NCBI RefSeq assembly: GCF_010685995.1 | Contig: NZ_JAAGWK010000009.1 | Coordinates: 186,001 to 250,000, forward strand | DNA: 64,000 nucleotides | Reading direction: 5' to 3' | Source: Goekera deserti | GTDB taxonomy: Bacteria; Actinomycetota; Actinomycetes; Mycobacteriales; Geodermatophilaceae | Shown: in pieces, positions 10,270 to 20,178 of the stretch | Layout of the letters: each line of letters starts with the position of its first letter | Numbering within the stretch: the first letter of the stretch is position 1 | Program-made: the position numbers and the translations under genes | The notes under the pieces: model-generated | Seen by the model: only the letters and a program-made list of their open reading frames with translations | Databases searched by the model: none | What the model was told of the DNA's origin: nothing

Positions 10270-12315
10270 TCACGGTGCCACGAGGGTGAAGTCGGGCCGC
10301 GCCGTCCCGGTGGGTGCGACCCGGTCCAGGGTGAGCACCTGCCGCATCACGTCGGCGAACACCGGCGCCGCGACCTGGCCGCCCTCGGCGTCGCTGTTGG
10401 GCCGCTCCAGGTCGACGGCGACCACGTACCGCGGGGCGTCGGCGGGGGCGAAGCCGACGAAGGTGGTGAAGTAGCCGCCGCCGGAGTAGCAGCTGCAGTC
10501 GGGGTTGGCGCGCTGCGCGGTGCCGGTCTTGCCGGCCACCCGGTAGCCCGGCACCTCGCCCAGCGGGGCGGTGCCGCCCTTGCCCACGACGGCCTCCAGC
10601 ATGTACGCCACGGCCCGCGCGCTCGTCTCGCTGACCACCCGGGTCGGCTCCGGAGCCGGCGGGCGGGTGACGGTGCCGTCGGCCGCGGTCACCGACTCCA
10701 CCACCCGCGGCGGGATGCGCACGCCGCCGTTGGCGATGGCCTGGTAGACCGACGCCATCTGCAGCGCGGTCACCGAGACGCCCTGCCCGATCGGCACGTT
10801 GGCCGCCCGGCTCGCCGTCCAGTCCGCGGAGGGCTCGAGGATGCCGGCGCTCTCCCCGGGCAGTTCCACGCCGGTGCGGCTGCCGAGGCCGAAGGCCCGC
10901 ATGTAGGCCTCCAGCTTCGCGTCGCCGACCTCGCGGGCCAGCATGATCGTGCCGACGTTGCTGGACTTGGCGAGGATGCCGGTGACGGTCCAGTCGACCG
11001 GCGCGTGGTCGTGGGCGTCGGTGACCACCTTGTCGCCGGCCTGGATGTGCCCGTTGACGCTGAGCACGGTGTCCGGGGTGGCGATGCCCTCCTCGACGGC
11101 GGCGGCCATGGTGACGGCCTTCATCACCGACCCGGGCTCGAACACGTCGGAGACCACCGGGTTGCCCAGCAGGTCGGGGTCGGTGGTGTTGTAGCTGCCC
11201 GGGTCGTAGCCGGGGCAGGAGGCCATGGCGACCACCTCGCCGGTCTGCACGTCCAGCACGACGGCCGACCCGCTGGTGGTGTCGCCGTCGGCGCAGGCCT
11301 GGTCCAGGCGCTGCTGGACGATGTACTGCACGTCCTCGTCGAGGGTCAGGGTGACCGTGCCGCCGTCGACGGCGGGGGTGCTGTCGTCGATGCCGCTGGG
11401 GATGACGTTGCCGTTGGCGCCGACCTCGACGCGCTCCTCCCCCGGGGTGCCGGCCAGCACGTCCTGGTACTCCGACTCGATGCCGGCCAGCCCGGTGCCC
11501 TCGCTGCCCACGAAGCCGACCACCTGGCCGCCGACGGCGCCGGCCGGGTACAGCCGGACCGGGTCGTCGGCATAGCTGATCCCGGCCAGAGCCGGGTCGA
11601 GGGCACGGATCTGGTCGGTCACGTCCAGGGCCACCCGGCGGGCGAGCACCACGTAGCCGGAGTCCCGGGACAGCTTCTCGACCAGCGTCTCCACCGGGAC
11701 GCCGAGCAGCCCGGTCAGCGCCTGGGCGGTGGCCTGCGGGTCGGAGATCTGCCGGGGGTTGGCCACGACGCGCTCGGCGTCGACGGAGTAGGCCAGCACG
11801 TTGCCCGCGCTGTCCAGGATCTTCCCGCGCACCGCGTCCACCGGGTAGGAGCGCATCCGCTCGTCGGTGGCCTGGGCGGCGTAGGCGCTGCCGTCGATGC
11901 CCTGCAGCACGACGAGCCGGACGGCGATGGCCCCCAGCAGCAGCACGAGCAGGACCGCGCCCCAGCGGTGCGAGCGGCTGCGGCCGGCGGTGCCGAGGCG
12001 GCCCTCGACGCGCCGGCTGCCGGGCTCGCGGCGCGGGGCGAAGGCGCCGCCCCGTCCGGGTGCCGCGCTCGCGCCGCGTCCGGGTGTGGTGCTGGAGCCC
12101 CGCGCGGACGGGGCGTTCGCGCCGCGTCCGGGCGCCGGGGCGCCTGCCCGCGCCGGGGGCACGGCCCGGCGGGCCGGGTCGGGGCGGCCTGCCCGGCCGC
12201 TGGCCGGGCCGCGACTCCCCGGTTCCCGGCGGCGCCGGTCGTGATCGTCCACGCCCTCAGGGTGCCCGTTCCGGCGCCGATCTCCTGGACCCCAGGACGA
12301 TGGCGTGTCCGTCAC
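10270..12315 (-). CDS. ftsI: Septal peptidoglycan transpeptidase FtsI / PBP3 (PbpB)
   Basis: Class B penicillin-binding protein that cross-links septal peptidoglycan with FtsW. The 681-residue product has an Arg/Pro/Gly-rich cytoplasmic tail of about 115 residues, one membrane anchor near residues 118-140, a PBP dimerisation domain, and a transpeptidase domain with the three active-site motifs SVMK, SSN and KTGTA. The GTG start at 12315 lies three bases after the stop of the ftsL-like gene, which implies coupling. In-frame starts occur further in, so the length of the tail is less certain than the rest. Confidence 0.94.
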   Translation of the reverse strand: MTDTPSSWGPGDRRRNGHPEGVDDHDRRRREPGSRGPASGRAGRPDPARRAVPPARAGAPAPGRGANAPSARGSSTTPGRGASAAPGRGGAFAPRREPGSRRVEGRLGTAGRSRSHRWGAVLLVLLLGAIAVRLVVLQGIDGSAYAAQATDERMRSYPVDAVRGKILDSAGNVLAYSVDAERVVANPRQISDPQATAQALTGLLGVPVETLVEKLSRDSGYVVLARRVALDVTDQIRALDPALAGISYADDPVRLYPAGAVGGQVVGFVGSEGTGLAGIESEYQDVLAGTPGEERVEVGANGNVIPSGIDDSTPAVDGGTVTLTLDEDVQYIVQQRLDQACADGDTTSGSAVVLDVQTGEVVAMASCPGYDPGSYNTTDPDLLGNPVVSDVFEPGSVMKAVTMAAAVEEGIATPDTVLSVNGHIQAGDKVVTDAHDHAPVDWTVTGILAKSSNVGTIMLAREVGDAKLEAYMRAFGLGSRTGVELPGESAGILEPSADWTASRAANVPIGQGVSVTALQMASVYQAIANGGVRIPPRVVESVTAADGTVTRPPAPEPTRVVSETSARAVAYMLEAVVGKGGTAPLGEVPGYRVAGKTGTAQRANPDCSCYSGGGYFTTFVGFAPADAPRYVVAVDLERPNSDAEGGQVAAPVFADVMRQVLTLDRVAPTGTARPDFTLVAP

Positions 12316-12318
12316 CGG

Positions 12319-13074
12319 TCAGTCACCCTCCGCCGCGGGCGCGGGAGCGGGGGTGGCCGGGTCCGGGGTGGGCGTCCCGGCCGGGGCGGGGACGGCGGCA
12401 CCGGGAACGGTGCCCGCCGGAGGGGTGCCGCCGGGAGCGGCCGGAGCCGCTCCTGCGGGGACCGCCGGCGCGGGCGGCGGCGGGGGCACCGGGGCCGGAA
12501 CGGCCTCACCGACCACGGCGGAGCCGCCGTCGGGGTCCAGCACCAGGTGCGCGGCGGTGCCCGCGGGCACCATGCCCAGTGCGGAGGCGGCCGCGGCCAG
12601 GGCGGCACTGGTGCTGCCGGCGGTGACCCGCCGCTCCAGCTCCTCCACCTCCTGGGCCTTCTCCGCGTTGGCGGTGCGCTGGCGGGTGGCCTGCAGGGAG
12701 TCCACGGCGATGGCGGTGTTCAGCGCCAGCAGCCCCAGCGAGGTGGCCAGGATGAGCACCACCAGCAGCAGCACGTAGGGCGCGCGGCGACCGCTGGGGG
12801 TGGTCCACCAGCGGGGCGTGCCGGTCGTCGTCGCCGTGGCGCCGGTCGCCCCGAGCCGGCCGGGCACCAGGCGCAGCGGCGGCACCGGCTGGGACGTCGA
12901 GGGCAGGGGCGGCACCGCGCGGGAGTGCCGGACCGGTGCGGACACCGGGCGCGCGGCCGGGGCGCGGCGCGAGCTGCCGGTGCGCACGGCGCCGGTGCGG
13001 TGCACCGCGGGGCGGTTGCCGGTGCGCGCGGCGGCCGCGCCGGCGGCCGGGCGGGGGGCGGGCGGGGTGCTCAC
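12319..13074 (-). CDS. FtsL-like septum protein with proline-rich tails
   Basis: A 251-residue bitopic membrane protein in the ftsL position between rsmH and ftsI. A basic N-terminal region precedes one hydrophobic segment (about residues 100-122). A short heptad-like region (roughly 125-160, with EKAQEVEELERRV) follows, and the last 80 residues are almost entirely Pro, Ala and Gly. FtsL proteins diverge quickly, so the call rests on topology and position. It would form the FtsQ-FtsL-FtsB type bridge at the septum. Its GTG start overlaps the rsmH stop. Confidence 0.75.
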   Translation of the reverse strand: MSTPPAPRPAAGAAAARTGNRPAVHRTGAVRTGSSRRAPAARPVSAPVRHSRAVPPLPSTSQPVPPLRLVPGRLGATGATATTTGTPRWWTTPSGRRAPYVLLLVVLILATSLGLLALNTAIAVDSLQATRQRTANAEKAQEVEELERRVTAGSTSAALAAAASALGMVPAGTAAHLVLDPDGGSAVVGEAVPAPVPPPPPAPAVPAGAAPAAPGGTPPAGTVPGAAVPAPAGTPTPDPATPAPAPAAEGD

Positions 13075-14048
13075 GGCGCACGCCGGATGCGCTCGGCCGC
13101 CCGCACGCGGGCGGAGGCGGCACGGGGGTTGGCGGTGATCTCGGCGTCGTCCGGGGCCTCGCCCCCGCGGGTCAGCAGCCGCAGCACGGGCGCGTGCTCG
13201 GGCACCGGGAACGGCATCTCCGGCGGGGTGCGGTCGGTGGCCTGCGCGACGAGCACCTGCTTCACGATGCGGTCCTCCAGGGACTGGAAGCTGATCACGA
13301 CCAGCCGCCCGCCGACGGCGAGGGCGTCCAGGGCGGCCGGCAGGGCGCGGGTCAGCGCGCCGAGCTCGTCGTTGACCTCGATGCGCAGCGCCTGGAACGT
13401 GCGCTTGGCGGGGTGCCCACCGGTGCGCCGGGTGGCGGCCGGGATCGAGTCCCGCACCAGCTCGGCCAGCCGCGCGGTGCCGCGGAACGGCTCGCGGGCG
13501 CGCTCGCGCTCGACGGCGGCGGCGATCCGGGAGGCGAACCGCTCCTCGCCGTAGACCTTGAGCACGCGGGTCAGCTGCCCGCGGCTGTAGGTGTTGACGA
13601 CGTCGGCGGCGGTGACCGGGCCGGAGGGGTCCATCCGCATGTCCAGCGGGGCGTCGGTGGAGTAGCTGAAGCCGCGGTCGGGCCGGTCCAGCTGCAGCGA
13701 GGAGACGCCGAGGTCGAAGAGCACGCCCTGCACCTCCTCGATGCCCAACCGGTCCAGCACGTCGCCGATCTCGTCGAAGACGGCGGGCACCAGGGTGACG
13801 CGGTCGGCGAGCCCGGCGGCCGCGACCCGCCGGGTGGCCTCGGCGCGGGCGTCCGGGTCACGGTCCAGACCGACCACGCGCAGCCCGGGGTGGGCGCGCA
13901 GCAGGGCGATGGAGTGGCCGGCCAGGCCGAAGGTGGCGTCGACCAGCACGGCGCCGTCGGCGGAGCAGGCGGGGGCGAGGAGCTCGGTGACCCGGTCCAG
14001 CAGGACGGGCACGTGCACCGGCGGCCCGGAGGGCTCGGTGCTGCTCAT
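13071..14048 (-). CDS. rsmH: 16S rRNA (cytosine(1402)-N4)-methyltransferase RsmH (MraW)
   Basis: SAM-dependent methyltransferase acting on 16S rRNA C1402. The 325-residue product has the family N-terminus HVPVLLDRV, the SAM-binding VDATFGLAGHS segment, then FDLGVSSLQLD and the conserved GFSY and DMRMD motifs, and ends with the SFQSLEDRIVK block. The ATG start at 14048 gives a normal length. It lies 448 bases downstream of mraZ, behind a structured leader (14352-14411), and its stop overlaps the ftsL-like start. Confidence 0.95.
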   Translation of the reverse strand: MSSTEPSGPPVHVPVLLDRVTELLAPACSADGAVLVDATFGLAGHSIALLRAHPGLRVVGLDRDPDARAEATRRVAAAGLADRVTLVPAVFDEIGDVLDRLGIEEVQGVLFDLGVSSLQLDRPDRGFSYSTDAPLDMRMDPSGPVTAADVVNTYSRGQLTRVLKVYGEERFASRIAAAVERERAREPFRGTARLAELVRDSIPAATRRTGGHPAKRTFQALRIEVNDELGALTRALPAALDALAVGGRLVVISFQSLEDRIVKQVLVAQATDRTPPEMPFPVPEHAPVLRLLTRGGEAPDDAEITANPRAASARVRAAERIRRAP

Positions 14049-14309
14049 CGTCGGCTGCCTCTCGGTGGGCGGTGGGTTGGACCGGCCAGGAGGCGCGGGA
14101 CGCCGGCTGCCGCGCCGGGTGCGGGGCGGGGCCGGGGTGTGCACGGGAGCGGGCGGGGTGGGGGCCGGTGGGGGGACGGCGCGGGTGGGGCGGGGTGGCG
14201 CGGGTGGGACGGGGTGGGGCGGGAGGACCCGCCGGGCCCGCCCGGCGCCGTGGGGAACGGTGCCGGGGCGGGCCCCCGCCGGCACGGCGGGGGTGCTGCT
14301 CGTCGGTCG

Positions 14310-14350
14310 TGCGGTGGATCGGTCCTGCGGTGGATCGGTGGTGCGGTGGA
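14310..14350. repeat. 16-bp tandem repeat in the mraZ-rsmH gap
   Basis: Two full copies (14310-14325 and 14326-14341) of TGCGGTGGATCGGT plus two variable bases are followed by a partial third copy. The rest of the gap towards rsmH (about 14100-14300) is G-rich on the plus strand and C-rich on the transcribed minus strand, with no credible reading frame. Confidence 0.6.
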
Positions 14351-14351
14351 G

Positions 14352-14411
14352 GCGAGCCGCGGGGAAGTCGGCTCGCACCCGGTCGTTCGAGTCGCGGGGA
14401 AGTCGACTCGA
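14352..14411 (-). promoter_or_regulatory. Tandem-hairpin leader of rsmH (mraW RNA motif)
   Basis: Two hairpins lie 35 bases apart in the untranslated region before rsmH. On the transcribed strand both expose the same 11-base loop GACTTCCCCGC, but the 7-bp stems differ: GCGAGCC with GGCTCGC (14352-14376) and TCGAGTC with GACTCGA (14387-14411). Both stem differences are compensated, turning G-C or C-G pairs into T-A pairs, so structure is conserved while sequence drifts. The CUUCCCC loop and the place upstream of mraW match the actinobacterial mraW RNA motif as I recall it. Its ligand or function is unknown. Confidence 0.7.
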
Positions 14412-14496
14412 GCGGGAGTGCGTCGTGCAGGTGCTCCTCGCGCGGAGGGGATTCCGCCCGGTGGAGCGGTCGCAGGGACGGGTCGGGGACGGAGGG

Positions 14497-14931
14497 TCAG
14501 GACAACGTCGGCATCCCCTCGCTCTCCATGGCCGCGTACTCGGCCTCCTGCTCGGCGACGTAGGCGTCCCACGCCGCGGAGTCCCAGATCTCGAAGCGGG
14601 TGTCGACGCCGACCACGACCACGTCGCGGTCCAGGCCGGCGTACTCCCGGAGGGAGGCGGGGATGGTGATGCGGCCGGCCCGGTCGGGCTCCAGCTCGGC
14701 CATGGAACCGAAGCCGAGGCGGCTGAGGGCACGGGCCTTGGCGGTGTCGGAGGCGACCGCGGCCGCTCGCGCCCGCTGGACCTCCGCCACGCGCTCGAGG
14801 GTGAGTCCGTAGAGGCAGCGCTCCTGCCCCTTGGTGATCACCATGCCCGCGGAGACCTGGTCCCGGAAGCGGACCGGGAGCGCGACGCGACCCTTCTCGT
14901 CGAGGCGCAGAGGGAAGCTGCCGACGAACAC
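14497..14931 (-). CDS. mraZ: Transcriptional regulator MraZ
   Basis: DNA-binding regulator of the dcw cluster with two SpoVT/AbrB-like swapped-hairpin repeats. The 144-residue product shows DEKGRVALPVRFR in the first repeat and the matching DRAGRITIPASLREY in the second, the DxxGR signatures of the family. The GTG start at 14931 has a strong GGAGG seven bases upstream. It is first in the cluster and its own promoter carries three TGGNN direct repeats, so autoregulation is expected. Confidence 0.95.
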   Translation of the reverse strand: MFVGSFPLRLDEKGRVALPVRFRDQVSAGMVITKGQERCLYGLTLERVAEVQRARAAAVASDTAKARALSRLGFGSMAELEPDRAGRITIPASLREYAGLDRDVVVVGVDTRFEIWDSAAWDAYVAEQEAEYAAMESEGMPTLS

Positions 14932-15006
14932 GGGATCACCTCCGCCACCTGGTCCTCCTCTGGCTCCACGGGATCCCGAGTGGACCCCGGCTCCCCATTG
15001 CTCGAC

Positions 15007-15037
15007 ACATTAGCCCACTGGCCCCCACCAAACACCA
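15007..15037 (-). promoter_or_regulatory. mraZ promoter with MraZ operator repeats
   Basis: Reading on the minus strand, three pentamers TGGTG, TGGGG and TGGGC (15037-15033, 15027-15023, 15017-15013) are separated by exactly five bases. This matches the TGGGN-N5 direct repeats bound by MraZ. The -10 candidate TAATGT (15012-15007) follows at once, placing the operator over the -35 region. The expected start near 15000 leaves a leader of about 70 bases before the mraZ GTG. Confidence 0.7.
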
Positions 15038-15176
15038 CTTCGACCCGTGTCGTCCCCACACCTCCCCCGCGCCCCACCGGCCAGGTCAGGACAGCCGGTC
15101 ACGGCGTGATCACGAGCTCCGTGACCGGACGTGCGGAGCGCTCCCGCGCGGCCACCGCGCGTGGCGGGTGGCCACG

Positions 15177-15182
15177 TACCGT
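15177..15182 (+). promoter_or_regulatory. Putative leaderless promoter -10 of the moxR operon
   Basis: TACCGT fits TANNNT and ends seven bases before the GTG at 15190, with no Shine-Dalgarno sequence in between. Transcription would start at or near the first codon. It diverges from the mraZ promoter about 165 bases away. Confidence 0.5.
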
Positions 15183-15189
15183 GGGCGGG

Positions 15190-16269
<1,080 letters not shown>

Positions 16270-16283
16270 CGGGCACCCCGCAC

Positions 16284-17639
16284 GTGTCCACCGGGCGGGT
16301 CCGGACCGCCTTCTCCTCGCTCACCCTGCGCGGCCGCTGCCTGGTGGCCGGCGGCATCACCCTGTTCGCCCTGGGCGCGCTGCTGGGTGAGCAGGCCCTG
16401 CTCTCCCTGGCCGTCTTCGCGCTGGTGCTCCCGGCCCTGTCGGCGGCCACCGTGCTGCGGGAGCGGTTCCGGCTGGCCTCCCGGCGCACCGTCGTGCCGG
16501 CGCAGGTGCCGCGCGGCACCGACGCCGAGGTCCTGCTGGAGGTGACCAACACCGACCGGCGTCCCGGCGGTACGTGGGCGCTGTCGGAGCTGGTGCCCGG
16601 CGACCTGCACGCCGAGCCCCGCTTCCTCGTCGACCGGCTGCCCGCCGGGGCGACCGCGGCGCTGCGCTACCGGGTGCACGGCTCCCGGCGCGGCCGGTAC
16701 GCCCTGGGTCCGCTGCGGCTGCGGCTGGTCGACCCGTTCGGCCTGGTGCTGCGCACCACCGCCGGTGCCGACACCGCGCCGCTCGTCGTCGTCCCCCGGG
16801 TGCGGCCGCTGTCGCCGGCCGGTCTGGACGGCGGCGCGGGCGGCGGCGGTGCCGGGCTGCGGCGGTCCTTCGCCGTGCAGGGCGAGGACGACGTGAGCAC
16901 CCGGGAGTACCGGCACGGCGACGACCTGCGCAAGGTGCACTGGCGGGCCACCGCGCGCACCGGGGAGCTGATGGTGCGACTGGAGGAGCGGCCGTGGCGC
17001 TCGCACGCCACGCTGTTCGTCGACACCCGCCGCAGCGCGCACCTGCTGGGCGGCGGCCAGGTCGTCGGCCCGCCCGGTGACCCCGCGCCCCCGCCGGACA
17101 GCCTGGAGTGGCTGGTCGAGGCGGCGGCCAGCATCGGCAGCCACCTGGCCCAGCGGGGGGCCACGGTGCGCGTGGTCACCGACACCGGCGAGCTGACCCC
17201 CACCGCATCCCGGGGCGGGTTCGACGCCGGGGAGCTGCTGGACCGGCTGGCCACCCTGGGCCCCACCCGCACCGGTGAGCTGGACCTGGGCATCGAGGCG
17301 CTGCGGCGGGCCGGCGCGGACGGACCGGTGGTCTGCCTGCTGGGCCTGGTCGGGGTGGAGGACGCCGAGGCGCTGGTGCGCGCCCGGTCCGGCCCCAGCC
17401 GGGACGTCGCGGTGCTGGTCGACGTGGTCAGCTGGGCCGACGCCGGCGGCTCCCGGGGCCGGCGCCCGCTGGCGGCGGCGGCCCGGGCGGAACTGGAGCG
17501 CCAGCGCACCGGCGCCGTCGACCTGCTGCGGTCGGCGGGCTGGCGGGTGGCCACGGCAGGAGCGGACGAGTCGGTGGAACAGGTCTGGGACAGGGTGACG
17601 TCGGGCCCGGAGCTCGGGTTGCGGACGGTGGCCTCGTGA
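16284..17639 (+). CDS. DUF58 domain-containing membrane protein
   Basis: A 451-residue protein with two adjacent hydrophobic segments near residues 20-60. A beta-rich region follows, then the DUF58 core with the signature GEDDVSTREYRHGDDLRKVHWRA split around residues 205-230. A von Willebrand-like fold is expected in the C-terminal half. DUF58 proteins are usual partners of MoxR ATPases. The GTG at 16284 is 14 bases after the moxR stop, and the stop overlaps the transglutaminase start (GTGA). Confidence 0.85.
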   Translation: MSTGRVRTAFSSLTLRGRCLVAGGITLFALGALLGEQALLSLAVFALVLPALSAATVLRERFRLASRRTVVPAQVPRGTDAEVLLEVTNTDRRPGGTWALSELVPGDLHAEPRFLVDRLPAGATAALRYRVHGSRRGRYALGPLRLRLVDPFGLVLRTTAGADTAPLVVVPRVRPLSPAGLDGGAGGGGAGLRRSFAVQGEDDVSTREYRHGDDLRKVHWRATARTGELMVRLEERPWRSHATLFVDTRRSAHLLGGGQVVGPPGDPAPPPDSLEWLVEAAASIGSHLAQRGATVRVVTDTGELTPTASRGGFDAGELLDRLATLGPTRTGELDLGIEALRRAGADGPVVCLLGLVGVEDAEALVRARSGPSRDVAVLVDVVSWADAGGSRGRRPLAAAARAELERQRTGAVDLLRSAGWRVATAGADESVEQVWDRVTSGPELGLRTVAS

Positions 17640-19972
17640 CCGGTGCAGGGGTGAACGGCCGGTCGACCACACCGGGGGTCGCGGCCGGGGTGGCGACCGC
17701 GCTGGGGTCGCTGGCCTTCAGCCCGGTGTTCGCCGTCGCCGACTGGGTGCCGCCGGTGGTGGGCGCCGTCGTGGTGGTCACCGTCGTCGGCCTGCTGCTG
17801 CGCACCACGCTGCCCTGGGCGGTCGACTCGCTGGGCCCCGGCCGGGACCCGGGCGGCACGACGCTGGGCTCGGCGGTGGTGCCGCTGGTGCAGCTGGCGG
17901 TGCTGTTCGCCTACCTGACCTGGGTGTTCGCCCCGCAGCACACCGCCTGGGGGCTGCCGACCCCGACCAGCGCCGCGGACCTGTTCGCCGTCTTCGGCAG
18001 CGGCGGTGAGCAGTTGCGGGAGCAGGCCACCCCGGCCCTGCCGCTGGACGGGCTGGTGGCACTGACCACGGTCGCGGTCGGGCTGGTCGCGCTGGCCGTG
18101 GACCTCGTCGCCGCCGGCGCACGGCAGCCGGCGCTCGGCGGCATCGGGCTGCTGGTCCTCTACTGCGTGCCGGTGAGCACCGTGGTGGGCGACGTCGGCG
18201 TGCTGACCTTCCTGGGGCCGGCAGCCGGGTTCGCCGTGCTGCTCTGGGCCGACCAGCGCACCCGACTGGCCGGGCGGCTGCGCTCGGGCCCCGGGGCACC
18301 GCTGGGTGCGGGCACGCTCACCGCGCTGCGCACCGGCGCCGTCGCCCTGGTCGCCGGGCTGCTGCTGCCCCTCGCCGTCCCGACCCTGGCCGAGGGCCAG
18401 CTGGCCAAGGGGCTGGGGAACAGCACCGGCTCGGGCGGGACCGGCACCAGCCTGGACCCGTTCGCCGAGCTGCAGGGCGAGCTGTCCCTGCCGCAGCCGA
18501 TCCCGCTGCTGTCGGTGGCGCCGTCCGTGGACGACCCGCCCTACCTGCGCGCGGTCACCCTGGACGTGTACGGCGACCGGGGCTGGCGGATGGGCGCCCT
18601 GGACGAGGACGAGCCGGCCGTGTCCGACGAGCCGCTGGCCCCCCTGCCCGCGGGCTCCAGCGGCCGCGAGGTGGACGCCACGGTCACCGTGCTGCAGCAC
18701 GACGACCGGTTCCTGCCCGTGCCCGGGTCGCCGCTGAGCGTCCGGATCGACGAGGACGAGGACGACTGGTACCTCGACACGGGCACCAGCACCGTGTTCG
18801 GCGAGGACGTCACCACCGGCGGGCGCACGTACGAGGTCACCGCCGCCGAGCCCCGGCCGAGCGAGGCGCAGCTGGAGGCCAGCCCCGGGGAGTACGACCA
18901 GGACGTCGCCGAGCGGTACCTGGCCCTGCCCGAGCTGCCGCCCCGCGTGACCGACCTGGCGGTCCGGCTGACGGCCGGGGCGCAGACGCCCTACGACCGG
19001 GTGCGGGCGATCAGCGACTACCTCACCGACCGCGCCAACGGCTTCACCTACAGCCTGACCACGGCCGCGGGCACCACCGGGGACGCGCTGCTGGACTTCC
19101 TGGACGCCAAGCAGGGCTACTGCGAGCAGTACGCCGGGGCGATGGCGGTGCTGGTCCGCGCCGCCGGGGTGCCGGCGCGGGTGGTGCTCGGCTACACGAC
19201 CGGGATGCTGCAGACCGACGGCAGCCGGACGATCACCAGCGACGACGCGCACGCGTGGGTCGAGGTCTGGTTCCCCGGGGTCGGCTGGGTGACCTTCGAC
19301 CCCACGCCCATCTCGGCCGGCCGCGCCGTCGAGCTGCCGTGGGCCCCGCGGGCCGACGCCCCGGTACAGCCGCAGCCCGGCACCCCGGAGGCGCTGCCCG
19401 CACCCACCGCGGCCCCCGCGCCGCCGACCGCCGAGATCGACGAGGACGACCAGTTCGTGCCGGTCGCCGTCGCCCCGCAGGACAGCGCCGTCCCCTGGCG
19501 CAGCCTGCTGCTGGGCACCGGCGGGGTGGCGCTGCTGGCCGGACTGCTCGCCGCACCCGGGGTCGCCCGGGCCGGGCAGCGGCGGCGCCGGGTGGCCGAC
19601 GGGGGGCCGAGCGCCCTCTGGGACGAGCTGATGGCCACCGCCGAGGACCTGGGCGTGCTGGTGCCGGACACCCGCACCCCCCGGCAGACCGCCCGGCAGC
19701 TGGCCGAGCTGGTGGCCCCGCTGGAGCCCGACGCCGTGGCCGCGGTGCGCGCGCTGGCCGTGGCCGAGGAGGGCAGCAGCTACGGCCGGCCGGGGAGCGC
19801 CGTCGTGGGCCCGGTGGACGCGCTGGGCACCGCCCGCCGCGGTCTGCTGCGGGCCACCTCGCGCAGCGAGCGGGTGCGCGCGCTGCTCTGGCCGGTATCC
19901 ACGATGCGCGGGCTGGCAGCCACCGTCACCGGCTGGGCCCGCCGGCGCCCGGGGCGCACCCGCCCGGCCTGA
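17636..19972 (+). CDS. Transglutaminase-like membrane protein (DUF3488/TgpA type)
   Basis: A 778-residue membrane protein. About six hydrophobic segments occupy residues 15-245. An extracytoplasmic region follows with a transglutaminase-like core. The catalytic Cys lies in KQGYCEQYAGAM, the His in DDAHAWVEVWFPG and the Asp in WVTFDPTP, so the triad is intact. A Pro/Ala linker and another transmembrane helix (about residues 620-645) lead to a cytoplasmic C-terminal domain. It is the last gene of the moxR operon. It may modify or cleave envelope peptides; the substrate is unknown. Confidence 0.88.
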   Translation: MTGAGVNGRSTTPGVAAGVATALGSLAFSPVFAVADWVPPVVGAVVVVTVVGLLLRTTLPWAVDSLGPGRDPGGTTLGSAVVPLVQLAVLFAYLTWVFAPQHTAWGLPTPTSAADLFAVFGSGGEQLREQATPALPLDGLVALTTVAVGLVALAVDLVAAGARQPALGGIGLLVLYCVPVSTVVGDVGVLTFLGPAAGFAVLLWADQRTRLAGRLRSGPGAPLGAGTLTALRTGAVALVAGLLLPLAVPTLAEGQLAKGLGNSTGSGGTGTSLDPFAELQGELSLPQPIPLLSVAPSVDDPPYLRAVTLDVYGDRGWRMGALDEDEPAVSDEPLAPLPAGSSGREVDATVTVLQHDDRFLPVPGSPLSVRIDEDEDDWYLDTGTSTVFGEDVTTGGRTYEVTAAEPRPSEAQLEASPGEYDQDVAERYLALPELPPRVTDLAVRLTAGAQTPYDRVRAISDYLTDRANGFTYSLTTAAGTTGDALLDFLDAKQGYCEQYAGAMAVLVRAAGVPARVVLGYTTGMLQTDGSRTITSDDAHAWVEVWFPGVGWVTFDPTPISAGRAVELPWAPRADAPVQPQPGTPEALPAPTAAPAPPTAEIDEDDQFVPVAVAPQDSAVPWRSLLLGTGGVALLAGLLAAPGVARAGQRRRRVADGGPSALWDELMATAEDLGVLVPDTRTPRQTARQLAELVAPLEPDAVAAVRALAVAEEGSSYGRPGSAVVGPVDALGTARRGLLRATSRSERVRALLWPVSTMRGLAATVTGWARRRPGRTRPA

Positions 19973-20057
19973 CGCCCGGGCCGCCTCGCGGCGGCCGGGT
20001 CGTAGCGCGGCTCCGCCTGCGCTTCGTGCGCTGCGGTCCCCGGTCGGGTCGGTCCCT

Positions 20058-20178
20058 GGCCGGGGTCGGCCCCCGGCAGGTCAGCTCCCCGGCAGGTCGG
20101 CCCCTCGGGTCGGGCCGGCCCCCGTCAGGTCGGCCTTCGGTTCGGGTCTGCCCCCGTCAGGTCGGCCCCCGGGTCGGC
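20058..20178. repeat. Degenerate GTCGGCCCCCGTCAGG repeats
   Basis: In the gap after the transglutaminase gene the motif GTCGGCCCCCGGCAGGTC and close variants recur at least five times with irregular spacing of about 18 and 32 bases. No reading frame with coding character covers them. They lie between convergent genes and could be slippage products. Confidence 0.5.

Noticed and set aside
10084-13554. Very long plus-strand open frame (1156 codons) opposite ftsI, ftsL and rsmH
   Set aside because: It is antisense to genes with clear family motifs. Its product is Gly/Arg/His/Val-rich without any domain; long antisense frames are expected at this GC content.
14384-14412. Possible tRNA T-arm (GTTCGAGTC)
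   Set aside because: No acceptor, D or anticodon arms fit around it, and the sequence is explained by the second rsmH leader hairpin.
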